DNA of 64,000 nt from Certhia americana (Eukaryota; Chordata; Aves; Passeriformes; Certhiidae), in the NCBI GenBank assembly GCA_018697195.1, contig CM031878.1:3354063-3418062 (forward strand), written 5' to 3'. Position 1 is the first letter of the stretch. Each line of letters starts with the position of its first letter. A program made the translations under genes and the position numbers. The notes below the pieces were generated by a model that was not told the origin of the DNA, did not search any database, and saw nothing but the letters and a program-made list of their open reading frames with translations. This document shows, one piece after another, positions 24,908 to 36,549 of this stretch.

Positions 24908-25892
24908 CCAGCACAAGGTAGTCCTGCAGCATCCAACTGAGGTCAGTAGAGTCCAGATCCTTAGATGAGTCTGTGCTAAAGAGGCACATCCAAGAAGAAG
25001 ACAGAAGTAAAAGCTCCAAAGACAGGGTCTTATATCTTACAAAAACCAGCTGTCCAGAGATCATTAAGCAAGGCCACAGAGCTGAGGCTATTTCAAATGT
25101 GAAAAAAAAGACCACCTCATGTCAGGATGTCGAGGGTATCTGATAGATAAAGCAATATTCTAAAAAGAATATAGCAACCCCAATGATGTCATTAGTTTCT
25201 TGAAGTTCTCCAGCTCCTTAAAGAGCCTGAAATTGGTGTTAGATTTTAGCATCTGAGCCTGCATGCAATTCAGGGAGATTTTCAGTGTGTGGGTGGTGTC
25301 AGTGAGGGAGGTTCTCAGAGCACCTTGCAACCATCAGGACATTGGTTGTATTTGAAAAAGGTTTATGAAGCTGACAACAGGTTCTCAGAATTCTGATGTC
25401 AAGTCATCTTTCCCCCCTCTGCTTTAAAACTTACCACTAGAATGGTAAAGATCCATGTTGTTACACTAAACTATAGCAGACAGATATTTGTAATAAACTA
25501 TAGCAATCACTGTGTGTTTTGGGGCCACTGCATTGAATACTAAGCAGGTCAATGCCTCTACTTTGCACACTTTTAGTGGTTCTGTCAGCCTCCTTTTTTG
25601 GTAGTAAGCAACTATGTGTGTATCAAAATATTTGCAAAGAAGTTGTAACTTCTGTTGCATGTAGTAATTTTATTTTCATTCTCTATAGTGTACTGACAGT
25701 GTAACTAAAATGATGAAAAAAACTTGCAGAAAGGATTTTCTCCTCTCTCTTTACTCCTCTCTTTCTATGTTTCCTTCACAGTTATGCCTTGGTGATTAGC
25801 ACAGTACAGACAGCATCAATAGTCCTATTTCAAGGACAGATATAGAGATATATGTCTCTGGCTCAATAATATGGAGATTCTGAGAGTTTTTT

Positions 25893-25928
<36 letters not shown>

Positions 25929-26977
25929 GACAGCAGAAATAGAAATTAGAAAGTGATCTGTTTAAAGAGATTATTATTAACTAATATCATTTGCTACACA
26001 GTTTCTTTCCTTTGCAATTACCTCAGAAGAGTGAGTCCATTAGACCTGTAGGTACATCCTGTTTAACATAGACTCAGAGGAATATAGCTCTCCTCCAGAA
26101 AGAGAGACAATTTTCAAATCATTTAAGAATGAAAACAAAAGAAAAGTTTAAAGAAAATCCTGCAGATGAAGGGTTTTTCATCTCAGTAAAACTAGCATTT
26201 TTTTCACATAAAACTCAATTCAGGTTAGTGAAATGAATATTTTAGAGCTTACATCAGGAAATTGGTAACAGAGTCACTCGGCTTTATCACAGCAAGGAAG
26301 ATCATCACTTTTTCAACAAAAGAGGTCTGGCTTCTTTCTCTCACCAACCTCTGTTTTATACATCTTCAAGAGAAGTGATAATGTGTAAGGCTGTAATCAG
26401 CTAGAGTAATGTATTTATTTATGTATACATCAAGCAATGGAATGTCTACCATTTACTAAATTATAATGAACAAGAATTTCTCCTCTCTTATTTTGAATGC
26501 TAAAATATTAAGATACCATATAAACCAGTGATTTCAAACAGAGTTGACTTTGCCTAGCTGCAAGACATCCAAACAAAACCTTTTGTCTGGGTATTGTATA
26601 ATTACATTTATACAACATTGTGGCCTGTTTATGTCTGTATTTAGATTTCAGATGAATCTTTATTCCTTCCTGAATACCTGTGTCTGGCAGTATACCGAAG
26701 GAAGATGATGTCTGCCTGAGCAGACATAGCCCTTATACTGTGCTCAAAGGGTCAGATCTTAAATTCACAATCTTTAACATTATTAGGGTTGGGAAAAATC
26801 TCTCCTCTCTTTGGAAATCGAAAATGTAGAGCTCTACAGCAGGATGAGTGGCACTCTAAAGTGTATCTCTGGGTGAGCCATATGTGAGAATGCTGATTAC
26901 CTTTCACTGATAAAGAGAAAATGGAGTCAAGATGACTAGCTCAGATGGAAAGTTATTATGTTTTATTGTCGTAGAAA
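24908..26977 (+). other. Intron, no recognised gene
   Basis: Unique AT-rich DNA with the T32 tract at 25895. No repeat family recognised. Confidence 0.65.
25895..25926. repeat. T32 homopolymer
   Basis: An uninterrupted T-run preceded by TTTTTTAA. Confidence 0.95.
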
Positions 26978-27335
26978 CTCACAGAATCACAGAATACTTT
27001 GGGTTAGCAGGGACCTTTAAAAGCCATCTAATTCAGTCCCTCTGCAGCAATCAGAGACATCTTCAAAGTGATCCAGTTGTTCAGAGTTGAATCCAACCTG
27101 ACCTTGAATCTTTTATAGGTTGGGGTATCCACCACCTCTCTGGGCATCCTGTTCTGGGGTTTTACCAACCTCATCCTAAAAGATTTTTTTCTCATATTTT
27201 ATTATCTCATAACAAAAATGGATCCTTTTTCAGCTTTATACCACTACCTCTTGCCCTATTGCCACAGGTGCTGACAAGAAGTTTGCCCCCATCTTTCTTA
27301 ATGGCTCTCTGCAAATATTGAAAATCTTTTCTGCC
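26978..27335 (-). mobile_element. CR1 LINE 3' fragment
   Basis: In reverse orientation: CTCACAGAATCACAGAATAC at the 3' end, then GGGACCTTTAAAAGCCATCT, CAACCTGACCTTGAAT, GTATCCACCACCTCTCTGGG, and CACTACCTCTTGCCCTATTG, typical of one CR1 subfamily. It is diverged and its 5' limit is uncertain. Confidence 0.9.
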
Positions 27336-30300
27336 TTAACTAGTCTTAAAAACTAGGATAAAACCATATCAAATCCCAGTGAAAACGAAATTTACAGAAG
27401 CCCATCTGTCAGAGCCTACAGGTAGAAACTGCTGCATTATTCCTCCTGAGGTTTTGTGTTTGTAATTTAGTATGGTATCTGTGGCGTGCTTAAATTAAAC
27501 AATTGTAAGAGCACAGCACAATAGGTGAGTTCTCAGGAGCATCTGTAGCAGACACAGAAAAATTAGGGAGACTGAATAAGTCTCAGGAACCATCTGTTAA
27601 ACAGGATCAGAAATAATAAAACAATACAATAGAAATCCTTTGTGGCTGATTTCAGGCGTATTTATTATTTGAGAAGGACAGTGATGAAAAAGCTTTTCAT
27701 TAATTGCTTCCTGCAAAACTTCCTTGCAGAGCCAATCACCACCTGGAGACAGAATAAGTTTTTACAAAAAGTTCCACAAATGTGAATTGTGGCAACAAAA
27801 ACAGTCCATACTCATATGGAGTCTGACATCTGGGAATCACAAAAACTTCATAAATAAAGTAAAAAACTTCAAAACTACAGTGAAGAAGTTATATAATAGA
27901 ACTAGGTAGTTTTGTGGATCAAACAGAAAACAGCAGGTCTTTCTGTTAATGTTTAAAGTGGCCCTTGAACTGTGTGGTTTGCATGGGCTTCTAATTTAAA
28001 GGTTTTAACCAGCAAAAATCTCCATTCTGAAGAAGAGTTTGCTCTTCTCTAAACTTTTTGTGACGCTTTACAAGAAACAATGATGATTGCTTTATTCAGC
28101 GCCCAAATTAAAGGTGAATAAATTATTTAGAGTGACCTCAAATTAATACATTGTTTCAAGATCATATGCAACAAAAATTGCGTATTAAAGAGACAATCTA
28201 ACCAAAGTGAAAACTGTTTTATAGCACTCCCAAAATAGTACAAGCTGTGAAAGACATCAGTGCTGTATCAACCTCTCCCTTATCTCCTTTGTAACTGGTA
28301 GTCATCAGATCACTGTACAAAATATGAATAATCTTCATGAAGGTTACCTTTTTTTTAATTATTAAATTGTTAATTCAGAAGAAGTCCTCAAAATCTCATA
28401 ATTTTTACAGGGAAAAAGCGTTACGGGCCTTGACTTTTTTGATCTTTTACCAGGATATATCCTGAGCCTTGTGATAAGCCTCATAATAACTATTTTAGGA
28501 AGCTGAAGATTTACATGTTCCTCAGTAAGAATAGGAAATGCTTTTTTTTCATAATAGTTTATTTATTTAATTTATTAAGTTATTTAATTTAATTCCTTTC
28601 CTAGTACATACTAATATGACTCTCACTGATGAATTGTCTGAGTAGTTTCCTGTAGTACAATGAGCAAAATGTTCACCATCTGCCTCATGTGGCTCATTCT
28701 CAGCATAAGAGGAGCAAAATAAGATCAGTTAAATGCTTTGTATTGTCAATGTTTTGTTTTATTTTTAAAATAGATTTAAAAAATAAATTCTGTTTTATTT
28801 TTATCTTAGAAAAAGTAGTTTAAGGAGAAAAAATATTAGTCTTGGGATGCATCAAGTGATTTCAGTTTTAGATCCTCAAAAATATTATTCCTGGGCTTAA
28901 GGAGGTTTTGGGGTAAAGTTTGTTGTACCTCAAGAGAAACTTAGATTTAAAAATCCTTATTGAATTTAAGAGTTAAAATTATCAACCACAGTTGTAATTC
29001 AGACTTATAATATTTGAGAAATTATTAGTCTGTGTCATAAACTTGTTGGGTATAATGTCAGAGATTGAAGACATCTGAGAAAGTGATGTCATGAGCTAGA
29101 AAGCAGGTCCAGTGCAATCTCTTTTAGAAGAAAAGCTCTTACACATCCGAGCATGACATATGATGGCTTCGTGCTAAAGTTTACTGCATCATAAGCATGA
29201 AATGGGAACATGAGTTCCGGCTCTAAAAGCCTGTCCCTGATTTCCCCAATGAACACTGTGCATGGCCCATCAGAAACTGCACAAGTTTGTTTAACAGGTA
29301 GTTTAATCTTTTAAATGCAGCACCTGAGATGGGCCGTGAAGCCTTTGAAACGCAGCTGTCACAGATGATCGTACACTCGATGGGTCACCACTTATGTCTC
29401 AGGCAGAAAAATCCTTGAGATTCAGCTGCAGCTGGAGTGACTTGAAAAATCTGGTCAGGCATTAGGGAAAGAAGTGCTTGCCTTCACCAGTGAGAAGCTA
29501 AATAAGCACATTTAGTCTGCATCTACACTGTTTCTGCCAGGTTTTCCATCTGATGCATGGATTTACCTGTTTCCTTGGAACTACCTCATTACTTACAGAG
29601 TGAAACCAGAAATGCAGCTGCTTAAAGGAGGTGGGGGAAGCTTGGGATTTGTTCAGGTTCAAAAAAGAGTGACAGACATCACCTGGGGCCGGGGAGGAAG
29701 AAGAAGATATATTCTTATTTAAAAACTAATTCAGTAATGAAGATCTGTAGTCAAGAAGGAAATAGAGCCATATTTTGTGATGTCTTAAAAAAAAACAAAA
29801 ACAAAACAACGTAAACAGTACAAAAATAATAATCTAAGATAATGGGGGGAAAATATGTGAAAGGATGGACTGGGATGCATCATACTGAGAGACTAGCTGA
29901 CAAAATATGTTGCTGAGTTGTGGTCTCAAAAACTAAAAATTTACTTTTTTTGTGTTGTAAAGGAATTTTCGTTGAAAATGAGAAATGTGTGCAGGAGTTG
30001 ATGGAGTGGGAATGAAAGTTGCCATACTGAAGCTTAGAACTAAATCTCCAAAGTAAAATATCCTTGATTCAGAAGAATTGGACAATCTGCATCATAGAAT
30101 TGAAAATGAAGTAGAAGATGGAATAGCAGGTCCAAAGTGGATTTTAGTAAATATCTTTAAACAAACATGTTGTCTGTACTTAAGGAAAAGAGACTAGGGA
30201 CAAGGTTCTGTATGCTTGAACAATAATAGTTTGTGTATAAAATAAACCTAAATATTTTAAAATTCTCAAAATGAGTTAATAAGTTGACTAAAGCTACATT

Positions 30301-30521
30301 ATTTGATAATCAAGAAAACAAAGTAGCCAATTTTTAAAAAAAATTCTTTTTTTTTTTGTTTTTTTGTGATAAATTCAGGCTGCACTAGGAACTAGTGAGT
30401 AAGGTCCCCTGGGAAAATGTTTTTCAAGGTGCTGTGATGACCTCATAAGGGCACAGGAGCAAGCAATTCAAAAATGTTGGAAGTCAAGCAGACTAGGCAG
30501 AAGGCTAGCTTGGATTAGCAG

Positions 30522-30523
<2 letters not shown>
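27336..30523 (+). other. Intron, mostly unique; CpG-bearing block at 29.1-29.7 kb
   Basis: AT-rich unique sequence, except that roughly 29085-29700 is less AT-rich and has about eight CpG dinucleotides. See findings for its possible constraint. No coding frame is supported. Confidence 0.6.

Positions 30524-30558
<35 letters not shown>
30524..30558. repeat. T35 homopolymer
   Basis: An uninterrupted T-run between GCAGAA and GGGAGCTAAGG. Confidence 0.95.
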
Positions 30559-30559
<1 letters not shown>

Positions 30560-30740
30560 GGAGCTAAGGCAAGAAAAGGAAGTGTGTGTTCTAAAGGAGC
30601 AGTGTCAGATGATGTGGGAGAAACACATAAATGCCTCCTGCCACTGCAGGCAGAAAATCTGTGTGGCCAAAGCGCAATTGGAAATTGAGGGGACAGAAAA
30701 AGAGGTTTTTTTTTAACACATATTCTTGGACACCTTGGAA

Positions 30741-30806
30741 AGGGCCAGGAGTTGGACTCAGTGATTCTGATAGGTCACTTTCAACTCAGGATATTCTGTG
30801 ATTCTG
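30741..30806 (+). mobile_element. CR1 LINE terminal fragment
   Basis: AGGGCCAGGAGTTGGACTC, TTTCAACTCAGGATATTCTG and a final TGTGATTCTG: the last ~65 bases of a CR1 copy of a different subfamily from the others in the window. Confidence 0.85.
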
Positions 30807-31743
30807 CAAATCTGTGAAAATACAGAAGCGATGTTGGATATTATGGAAGAAAATATCTTATTTCCTTGTCCCCTTTATTTGCATAAATTTCAATTAAATT
30901 GCAATTAAACTGGTAGCACTGGGAGTCCATTAAAGATTTTGAAGATTTAGTTACCTTCTGTGGTGAATATTAAGCAGTTATTACTCAGAAGTCTGTTTAA
31001 AAAGTTAAAAATAATTAAAATATATAGGCAAGATCATTAAACATCATGAGATACTTTTCTAAAGAAAATGGTAGATTGCTAAAATTCTCAAACATTTTAG
31101 TCCTGGGCTCAGTAATTCAGAGGTGAGAGTGGGATTTTGTTGATTTATCATTTGGTACCAGCAGTTTGCCCCAGACAGAGAATGCTGCAGTACAGCATCT
31201 GGACTCATTTAATGTTTGGGTTTTCTGCTTTTTTCTTTTCTCATGTTTTTCATACTTTAATCATGAAAGAAAAATAATAACTAATCTCCAAAACTGACCC
31301 ATGCTCCAAGCACAGATGTGTTTTCTGCTCAAATCACCTGAGAAATGAAAATAATTTCCTTCATTAGGATTATTTCAGGATCTCAATTTTGCAAACTTCT
31401 GTAGCTGTTTCATTTTACAATGTTTTATAGTTATCATTTTTGTTGTTGTAGTTATTCAGGGTGTTTCTAATTAAATTTTTATAGCTGAAGATATTGGTAT
31501 TCATTTCTTTGCTTAAGGCATTTTTGGGCAGATCTAGATGTGGGAAACAGATAATCTGTATTTAAGGTTCACCATACTCTCGTGAGTTTTTGCCAAGCGT
31601 TGCTAAGTTTTAAGGGTCTGATAAATCTGAATCAAATACTAAAAATTTTTTTAAAAAAAGTGAAATATAGGTTCATAAATATTCACAACTTATAATTAAA
31701 AAAATAATTTGTGAATCAAGAGAAAAGCTTACAGAAACACAAA
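30807..31743 (+). other. Intron, no recognised content
   Basis: AT-rich unique DNA. Confidence 0.65.

Positions 31744-31809
<66 letters not shown>
31744..31809. repeat. (ATT)22 microsatellite
   Basis: An uninterrupted trinucleotide array of about 22 units; its translation gives the poly-isoleucine ORF. Confidence 0.97.
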
Positions 31810-31811
<2 letters not shown>

Positions 31812-32585
31812 TACTTGGACAAAGCTCTATGCTGGTATTTGTATCCATAATTTCCACAAAAAGGGATCTGCCCTGGGAGATCAAGGCCATATATTCTAAT
31901 GTTGGCAAAGTGATTTCCTTTTCTTTTTTTTTTTTTTTTTAATTGGGTTTTAATTTTTACAAATAAATAGTAGCTCATGATGTTTTTAACTAATATATTC
32001 AACCCTCATCTTGGTACTCTCACCATCTTTTAATGTCAAGTATAGTTTCATCTTTTTATTAGTCAGCCCTACAGATAGGGTTTCATTTGATAGCATTTTC
32101 CCTCCCTCAATCACCTGGTGAAGTTAACATTTCTTGCAAAATAACAGTTTTCAGAAAAAAGCACTCATGTTCACTTTGCTAGTCTTAACAAGATTACTCC
32201 CTTCATGTGGCCACTGTGAATATTTTCTAAACATAGAACAATTCTTCCTGAACACACTGGCTCTGCTCACTGTGTGCTGAGACACCAGGCAACAGTCTCT
32301 GGGTGCTGAAATTCCAGGTGGCACAGCCAGGGATTTGGTCCAGCACTGGGCCCACAGACACCTGGGCTTTCCTGGACAAGTTTCTTGAGTAGCAAAGAAT
32401 AAGACAACTGTAAACCAGGTAGAAAAATGGGGATGAAACTCCACTCATTCTTTTTTTTATTTTGTAATGGTAGTGATATACAGGAGCTCATTTCATGTTG
32501 CAGAGGTTTTCATGATATTCCATGAACAGCGTTGCTAATATTACTCTGCAACAGCAATCAAAATATCACTTTTTCATCTCTCTCT
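31810..32585 (+). other. Intron, no recognised content
   Basis: Contains a T-rich run near 31920-31940. Several overlapping minus-strand ORFs at 32151-32491 in different frames lack any domain and look like chance in a less AT-rich patch. Confidence 0.6.
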
Positions 32586-32822
32586 AATCATGTAATTATG
32601 GAATGGTTTGAGTTAAAAGGACCGTACAGATCAGCTCATCTCACCCTCCTGCCATAGGGCAGGGACGTCTCCCTCTAAAACCAGGTTGCTCCAAGCTACA
32701 TCCAGCTTGCCTTTGAGCACTTCCAGGGATGGGACAGCCACAGATCCTTTGGACATCTACCATGCCTTACCACCCTCACAGCCAAGATTTTTGTTCCTAA
32801 TATCTTATCTAAACCTGTGCTT
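32586..32822 (-). mobile_element. CR1 LINE 3' fragment
   Basis: Reverse-oriented CR1 tail: AATTATGGAATGGTTTGAGTT, CCTGCCATAGGGCAGGGACG, CACTTCCAGGGATGGGACAG, CCACAGATCC, and CCTAATATCTTATCTAAACC at the 5' side. Confidence 0.92.
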
Positions 32823-32902
32823 TGTTCTGTGTGTAGCTTTTCCTCCTTGTTTTGTCACTCCAGATCCATGTCCAAAGTCCCTCTCCAACTCTCTTCTGTC
32901 TT

Positions 32903-32924
32903 TATCTATCTATCTATCTATCTG

Positions 32925-32971
<47 letters not shown>

Positions 32972-32981
32972 GTCTACTATC

Positions 32982-33036
<55 letters not shown>
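32903..33036. repeat. (TATC)n compound microsatellite
   Basis: About 30 TATC units, interrupted by TGTC variants (near 32922 and 32971) and a TACTATCTC break (near 32975-32983). It begins about 80 bases 5' of a CR1 end. The L-S-I-Y ORFs are its translation. Confidence 0.97.
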
Positions 33037-34322
33037 CTGTCTTTCCTTTCCCATATTTGTCTCATTTTAAAACCAATTTTTCCTTTATAGCTGAAGCCAG
33101 GACTCTAAAGTTAATGGAAGGTGGCCAAGCAGGACAGGGATGCCAGTCCAGTAGGGTGGTACACATCCAGTGTTTTACAGAATAGCTCGTGGTAAAGGTG
33201 ACTTTTTAAGAACCTTTTACACCTGTAGCTGTTTATTTGCTCCAGACTTGCTGTGGAGTGGATTGTGAGGTGCAGTGCGTTTTCACAAGATGTGAAAGCA
33301 CACTCTTCTGAGAAGTACCAACATTTACTGTCAGCTTCTGTCCTTTACCTCAAAAGCTATCATCTCACTTGTTCTCACTCTTTACCATATGTGCACAACC
33401 TTTGGCAACTGAAGAACATATCAGTGCAACAAGAAAAACAAAAACAAAAACAACCCAAACCAAACCCACTGTGTGACTGAATTCTCTGTTCCTCATAAAT
33501 CAGGCATAACAGCATTTCTCCTTCTACATTTGTGAATAGCTGCCGCTTGGATGAATAGCCTGGACATTTTGCCTTACGGGTAATGATATGGGTTAGGTGT
33601 TCTGAAATGTTCAGGCAGACTCCAAATATTCTTCCTTTTGAAAAAAAGAAAGAATAATGGAAAAGAACAGAAAAGAAATATGAAATAAAGAGTTTTTCCC
33701 TCTCTCAGAAATGTAATCAGCATACAGGGTTGCAAAAGAAATTCCAATTACTCTGTGATAACAGGAGAAAGACTTGAATAATTAAATGATTATTGTATAC
33801 AAGGGTTTTGATGGGACTTGTAATTCACAAAACTTTTTTTCAATTATTCAAATTCCTAAGGTGAAAAAAAGCAAAAATTGAAAAGCAAATTGAAAATCCC
33901 ATTAACCACTCTGGTTATCTTTTCACCTACACAGGCACATGACTAAGTTCCTTTGTAACTGCAGATGTTTTCAGACAAAAGGACATTTGTAGAGAGTGAC
34001 TGCCACAAAAACGCTGTTGTGTGTTCTTGTGAAATAGGCCAGGCAATTAGTAAAAAGCTCAGGGATTACAGTAAAGTTTTCTAACCCTATGATTTATGTT
34101 CCCTTGGATATTAACAACTCACCTGGGACCATATCCTGCCAATATATTTATTTGATAGTTTGCTGCCTATTGGAATGTGTAGGTATGGCTGGGAAACTCC
34201 TACTTAAGCTGGATTTTTTTCTACATCCATTGAGATTTGCATTAATCTTTCTTAAAGACTTTTCACCTCATTTCACAATATGAACACAAAATTTTCCATC
34301 AGAAAGTAAAAAAAAAATCTAT
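33037..34322 (+). other. Intron, no recognised content
   Basis: Unique sequence; no supported gene or repeat. Confidence 0.65.
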
Positions 34323-34418
34323 TTATAGTACTTGGGTAAATTGGATTTTCAATTAACAGCATTTTCCAAAAAAAATTGCTTTGGAAATTTGTTTGGAAAC
34401 AAAAGTAATATATTCTGG
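34277..34418 (+). repeat. Ancient dispersed direct repeat, copy 1
   Basis: The core 34323-34418 (TTATAGTACTTGGGTAAATTGG to ATATATTCTGG) matches 34791-34888 at roughly 70% by eye. Weaker similarity extends about 45 bases further left. Confidence 0.7.
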
Positions 34419-34744
34419 CCCGCTATAGTTTGACTGAATTGTGCAATTTCAAACACTGTAAATATTATGAATTTGACAGAAAGCTCATCAAAGTAAACAA
34501 AAGGAATTCCAGTGGCTATCATCACATCCTGTATCTGGCAGTAAAAAGCTTCAGAGTCAAGCCAAATGTTATAACAATTGGTTAATTATACCATGATCTA
34601 TGGTATGGAGCCTATTGTGACAAAATGCTTTTTCCACCATCTCAGGTTTAGACTGAATTCTTTAATGTCTTTTCAAAGGGCACTTTGAGATCATGGATAT
34701 CTGTAATATGCCACAGGAAAAAACCTAACATAGCTTCATTAACC

Positions 34745-34888
34745 AACATGAAACAGAATGATAGTGCCATAAAAGTGAAAATAATTCTTTTCATAGTATT
34801 TTGAGAAATTGGACTTTCCTTGAACAGATTTTGCCAGAAAAAGGCATTGTTTTGGAAGTTTATTTGGAACCCAAAGTTATATATTATG
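34745..34888 (+). repeat. Ancient dispersed direct repeat, copy 2
   Basis: TCATAGTATTTTGAGAAATTGG, then GGCATTGTTTTGGAAGTTTATTTGG and TATATTATG line up with copy 1 in the same order and orientation, about 470 bases downstream. The repeat family was not recognised. Confidence 0.7.
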
Positions 34889-36311
34889 TAATAAATTTGA
34901 GATAAAATATTTAGCAATATATTTAAATAGTTTATTATATATTTTATTTTGCATGTTTGTTATTTATGTATATATTAATTTTAAATAAATATATTTATTT
35001 AATGTATTTTTTAGAGGGAGAAAGCACTTTGCTACACGGAAATCACCCTTACAAGTTCATTTGTTTTCTGAAAATTTGAGAGACTGAAGACTTGCAAAAG
35101 AAAGAGGGATAAACAGCAAAGTTATTCAGCAAATGTTCACTAACATACAGCAGTAAAAGACCTTAGGAGAGGGAGAAAATTCCACTGGATATGAAATACT
35201 GGCACACAGATTGAAGGGTTTGATCCTTCTCTCAGGAATTCTTGGGAACACATCCACTGACTTTGGTGGGAAAAAAAGCTAATGAGAGATTATTATGGAA
35301 AGAAAAAAATCAGATGCCAGGCTTGTCAACCTGACAGCTTACATAGTCAGTTAATTGTTAAAATATACAAAAGAGAAACATCTCTTTTAAAAAGAATAAA
35401 ATGAGCTCCAGAAAACACCTAAAGTCTCTTATGAAGGTTTATCTAAAACCTTCATATAGAATGAAAACAATCATCTATTTAGCAGTCGTACAGAAATGAT
35501 ATCTTGGCTGATTGACTTTTATGATGACTTGAGTTTGCTTCTTTCAGTCCTAAGACTAATTGCATTTTAGACAGGGACATTGATTAGATAATGCCACCCA
35601 AGCACCACTTCTTAATGATGCAGAACGTGAGCCTCAGAAATAAATTGTGTTTTCAAAAATCACTGTGCCCACAGGGCCTCTACATCCTGTCAGTCCCAGC
35701 TTTTACAGCTTGAGGCAAGCCATAGTGTTGCTTTGTTACCCTAATATGGAGGAAACAAGGAATGGAAAAGCAGAGGGAATTATTCCCTCTGTATTTAAAG
35801 GAAGACATTGTAAAAGGATTTTGAAGGAAAAGGTGGAGATAAATATTAATAAAAAAAAGAAAAAACCCAAACCTGTTCAGAGAAACTGTGATATTTTGAT
35901 CAACTATTTAGGGTTGTTATAGTCTCATTTCTATTTTCTTATCTGCTCAGCAGACCCAGGAATTTTCCTTTTCCCCCATCCCACTCTCATAACTTCAAAA
36001 TTTATAAAATTCTTTATTTCATCACTTGTTAAACAACTTAATGATGATTAAAATAACTTGCAATTAAAATAACTTGGAGAGCATATTATATGTGCCTAAG
36101 ATAATAAAAAGACTGGGCTTGGGCTAGGGCCAGAAATAGCACTTGCACCTAGGTTTAATTATTAAAAGTTTGTGATATTGCCTGTTCTTTAGTTCTTTCA
36201 CTCAGTGTGGGTTTATTTTCTTCTGGATGTTCTTAACTCAGTGTATTTTGTGAAAACATAATAGTCATTGGACATTAACTTTGTTCATGCTAAGAAGGAG
36301 CTACCAGTTCA
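34889..36311 (+). other. Intron, extremely AT-rich at its start
   Basis: 34915-35015 is nearly pure A/T and holds a perfect 22-bp palindrome (34981-35002). The rest is unique, with no recognised gene or repeat. Confidence 0.65.
34981..35002. repeat. Perfect 22-bp AT palindrome
   Basis: Arms TTAAATAAATA and TATTTATTTAA abut with no spacer. Confidence 0.85.
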
Positions 36312-36549
36312 CACAGAATCCTATAATGGTTTGAGTTAGAAAAGGACCTTAAAAATCATCTCATGCCACTGCCCTGCCACAGGTAGGGACACTTTCCACT
36401 ATCCCAGTTCCTCTAAGCCCCATCCAACCTGGCTGTGGATAATTCCAGGGACGGGACAGCCACAGTTTCTCTGTGCCAGGGCCTTACCACCCTCACAGGG
36501 AAAAAATTTCTTCCCATCTGTCCCTGCCCCCTGTCAGTTTGATGCCATT
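36312..36549 (-). mobile_element. CR1 LINE 3' fragment
   Basis: Reverse-oriented: CACAGAATCCTATAATGG, GAGTTAGAAAAGGACC, CCATCCAACCTGGCTGTGGA, ATTCCAGGGACGGGACAGCC, CTTCCCATCTGTCCCTGCCC and GTCAGTTTGATGCCATT. Confidence 0.93.

Noticed and set aside
24388..24968. Overlapping ORFs of 63-126 codons
   Set aside because: They lie in the solo LTR and are out of any gag/pol/env frame.
32903..33036. CRISPR-like spaced repeats
   Set aside because: The regular repeats are a simple microsatellite with no spacers. No array was seen anywhere.
32686..33185. Isoleucine/serine/tyrosine/leucine repeat ORFs
   Set aside because: Translations of the TATC microsatellite.
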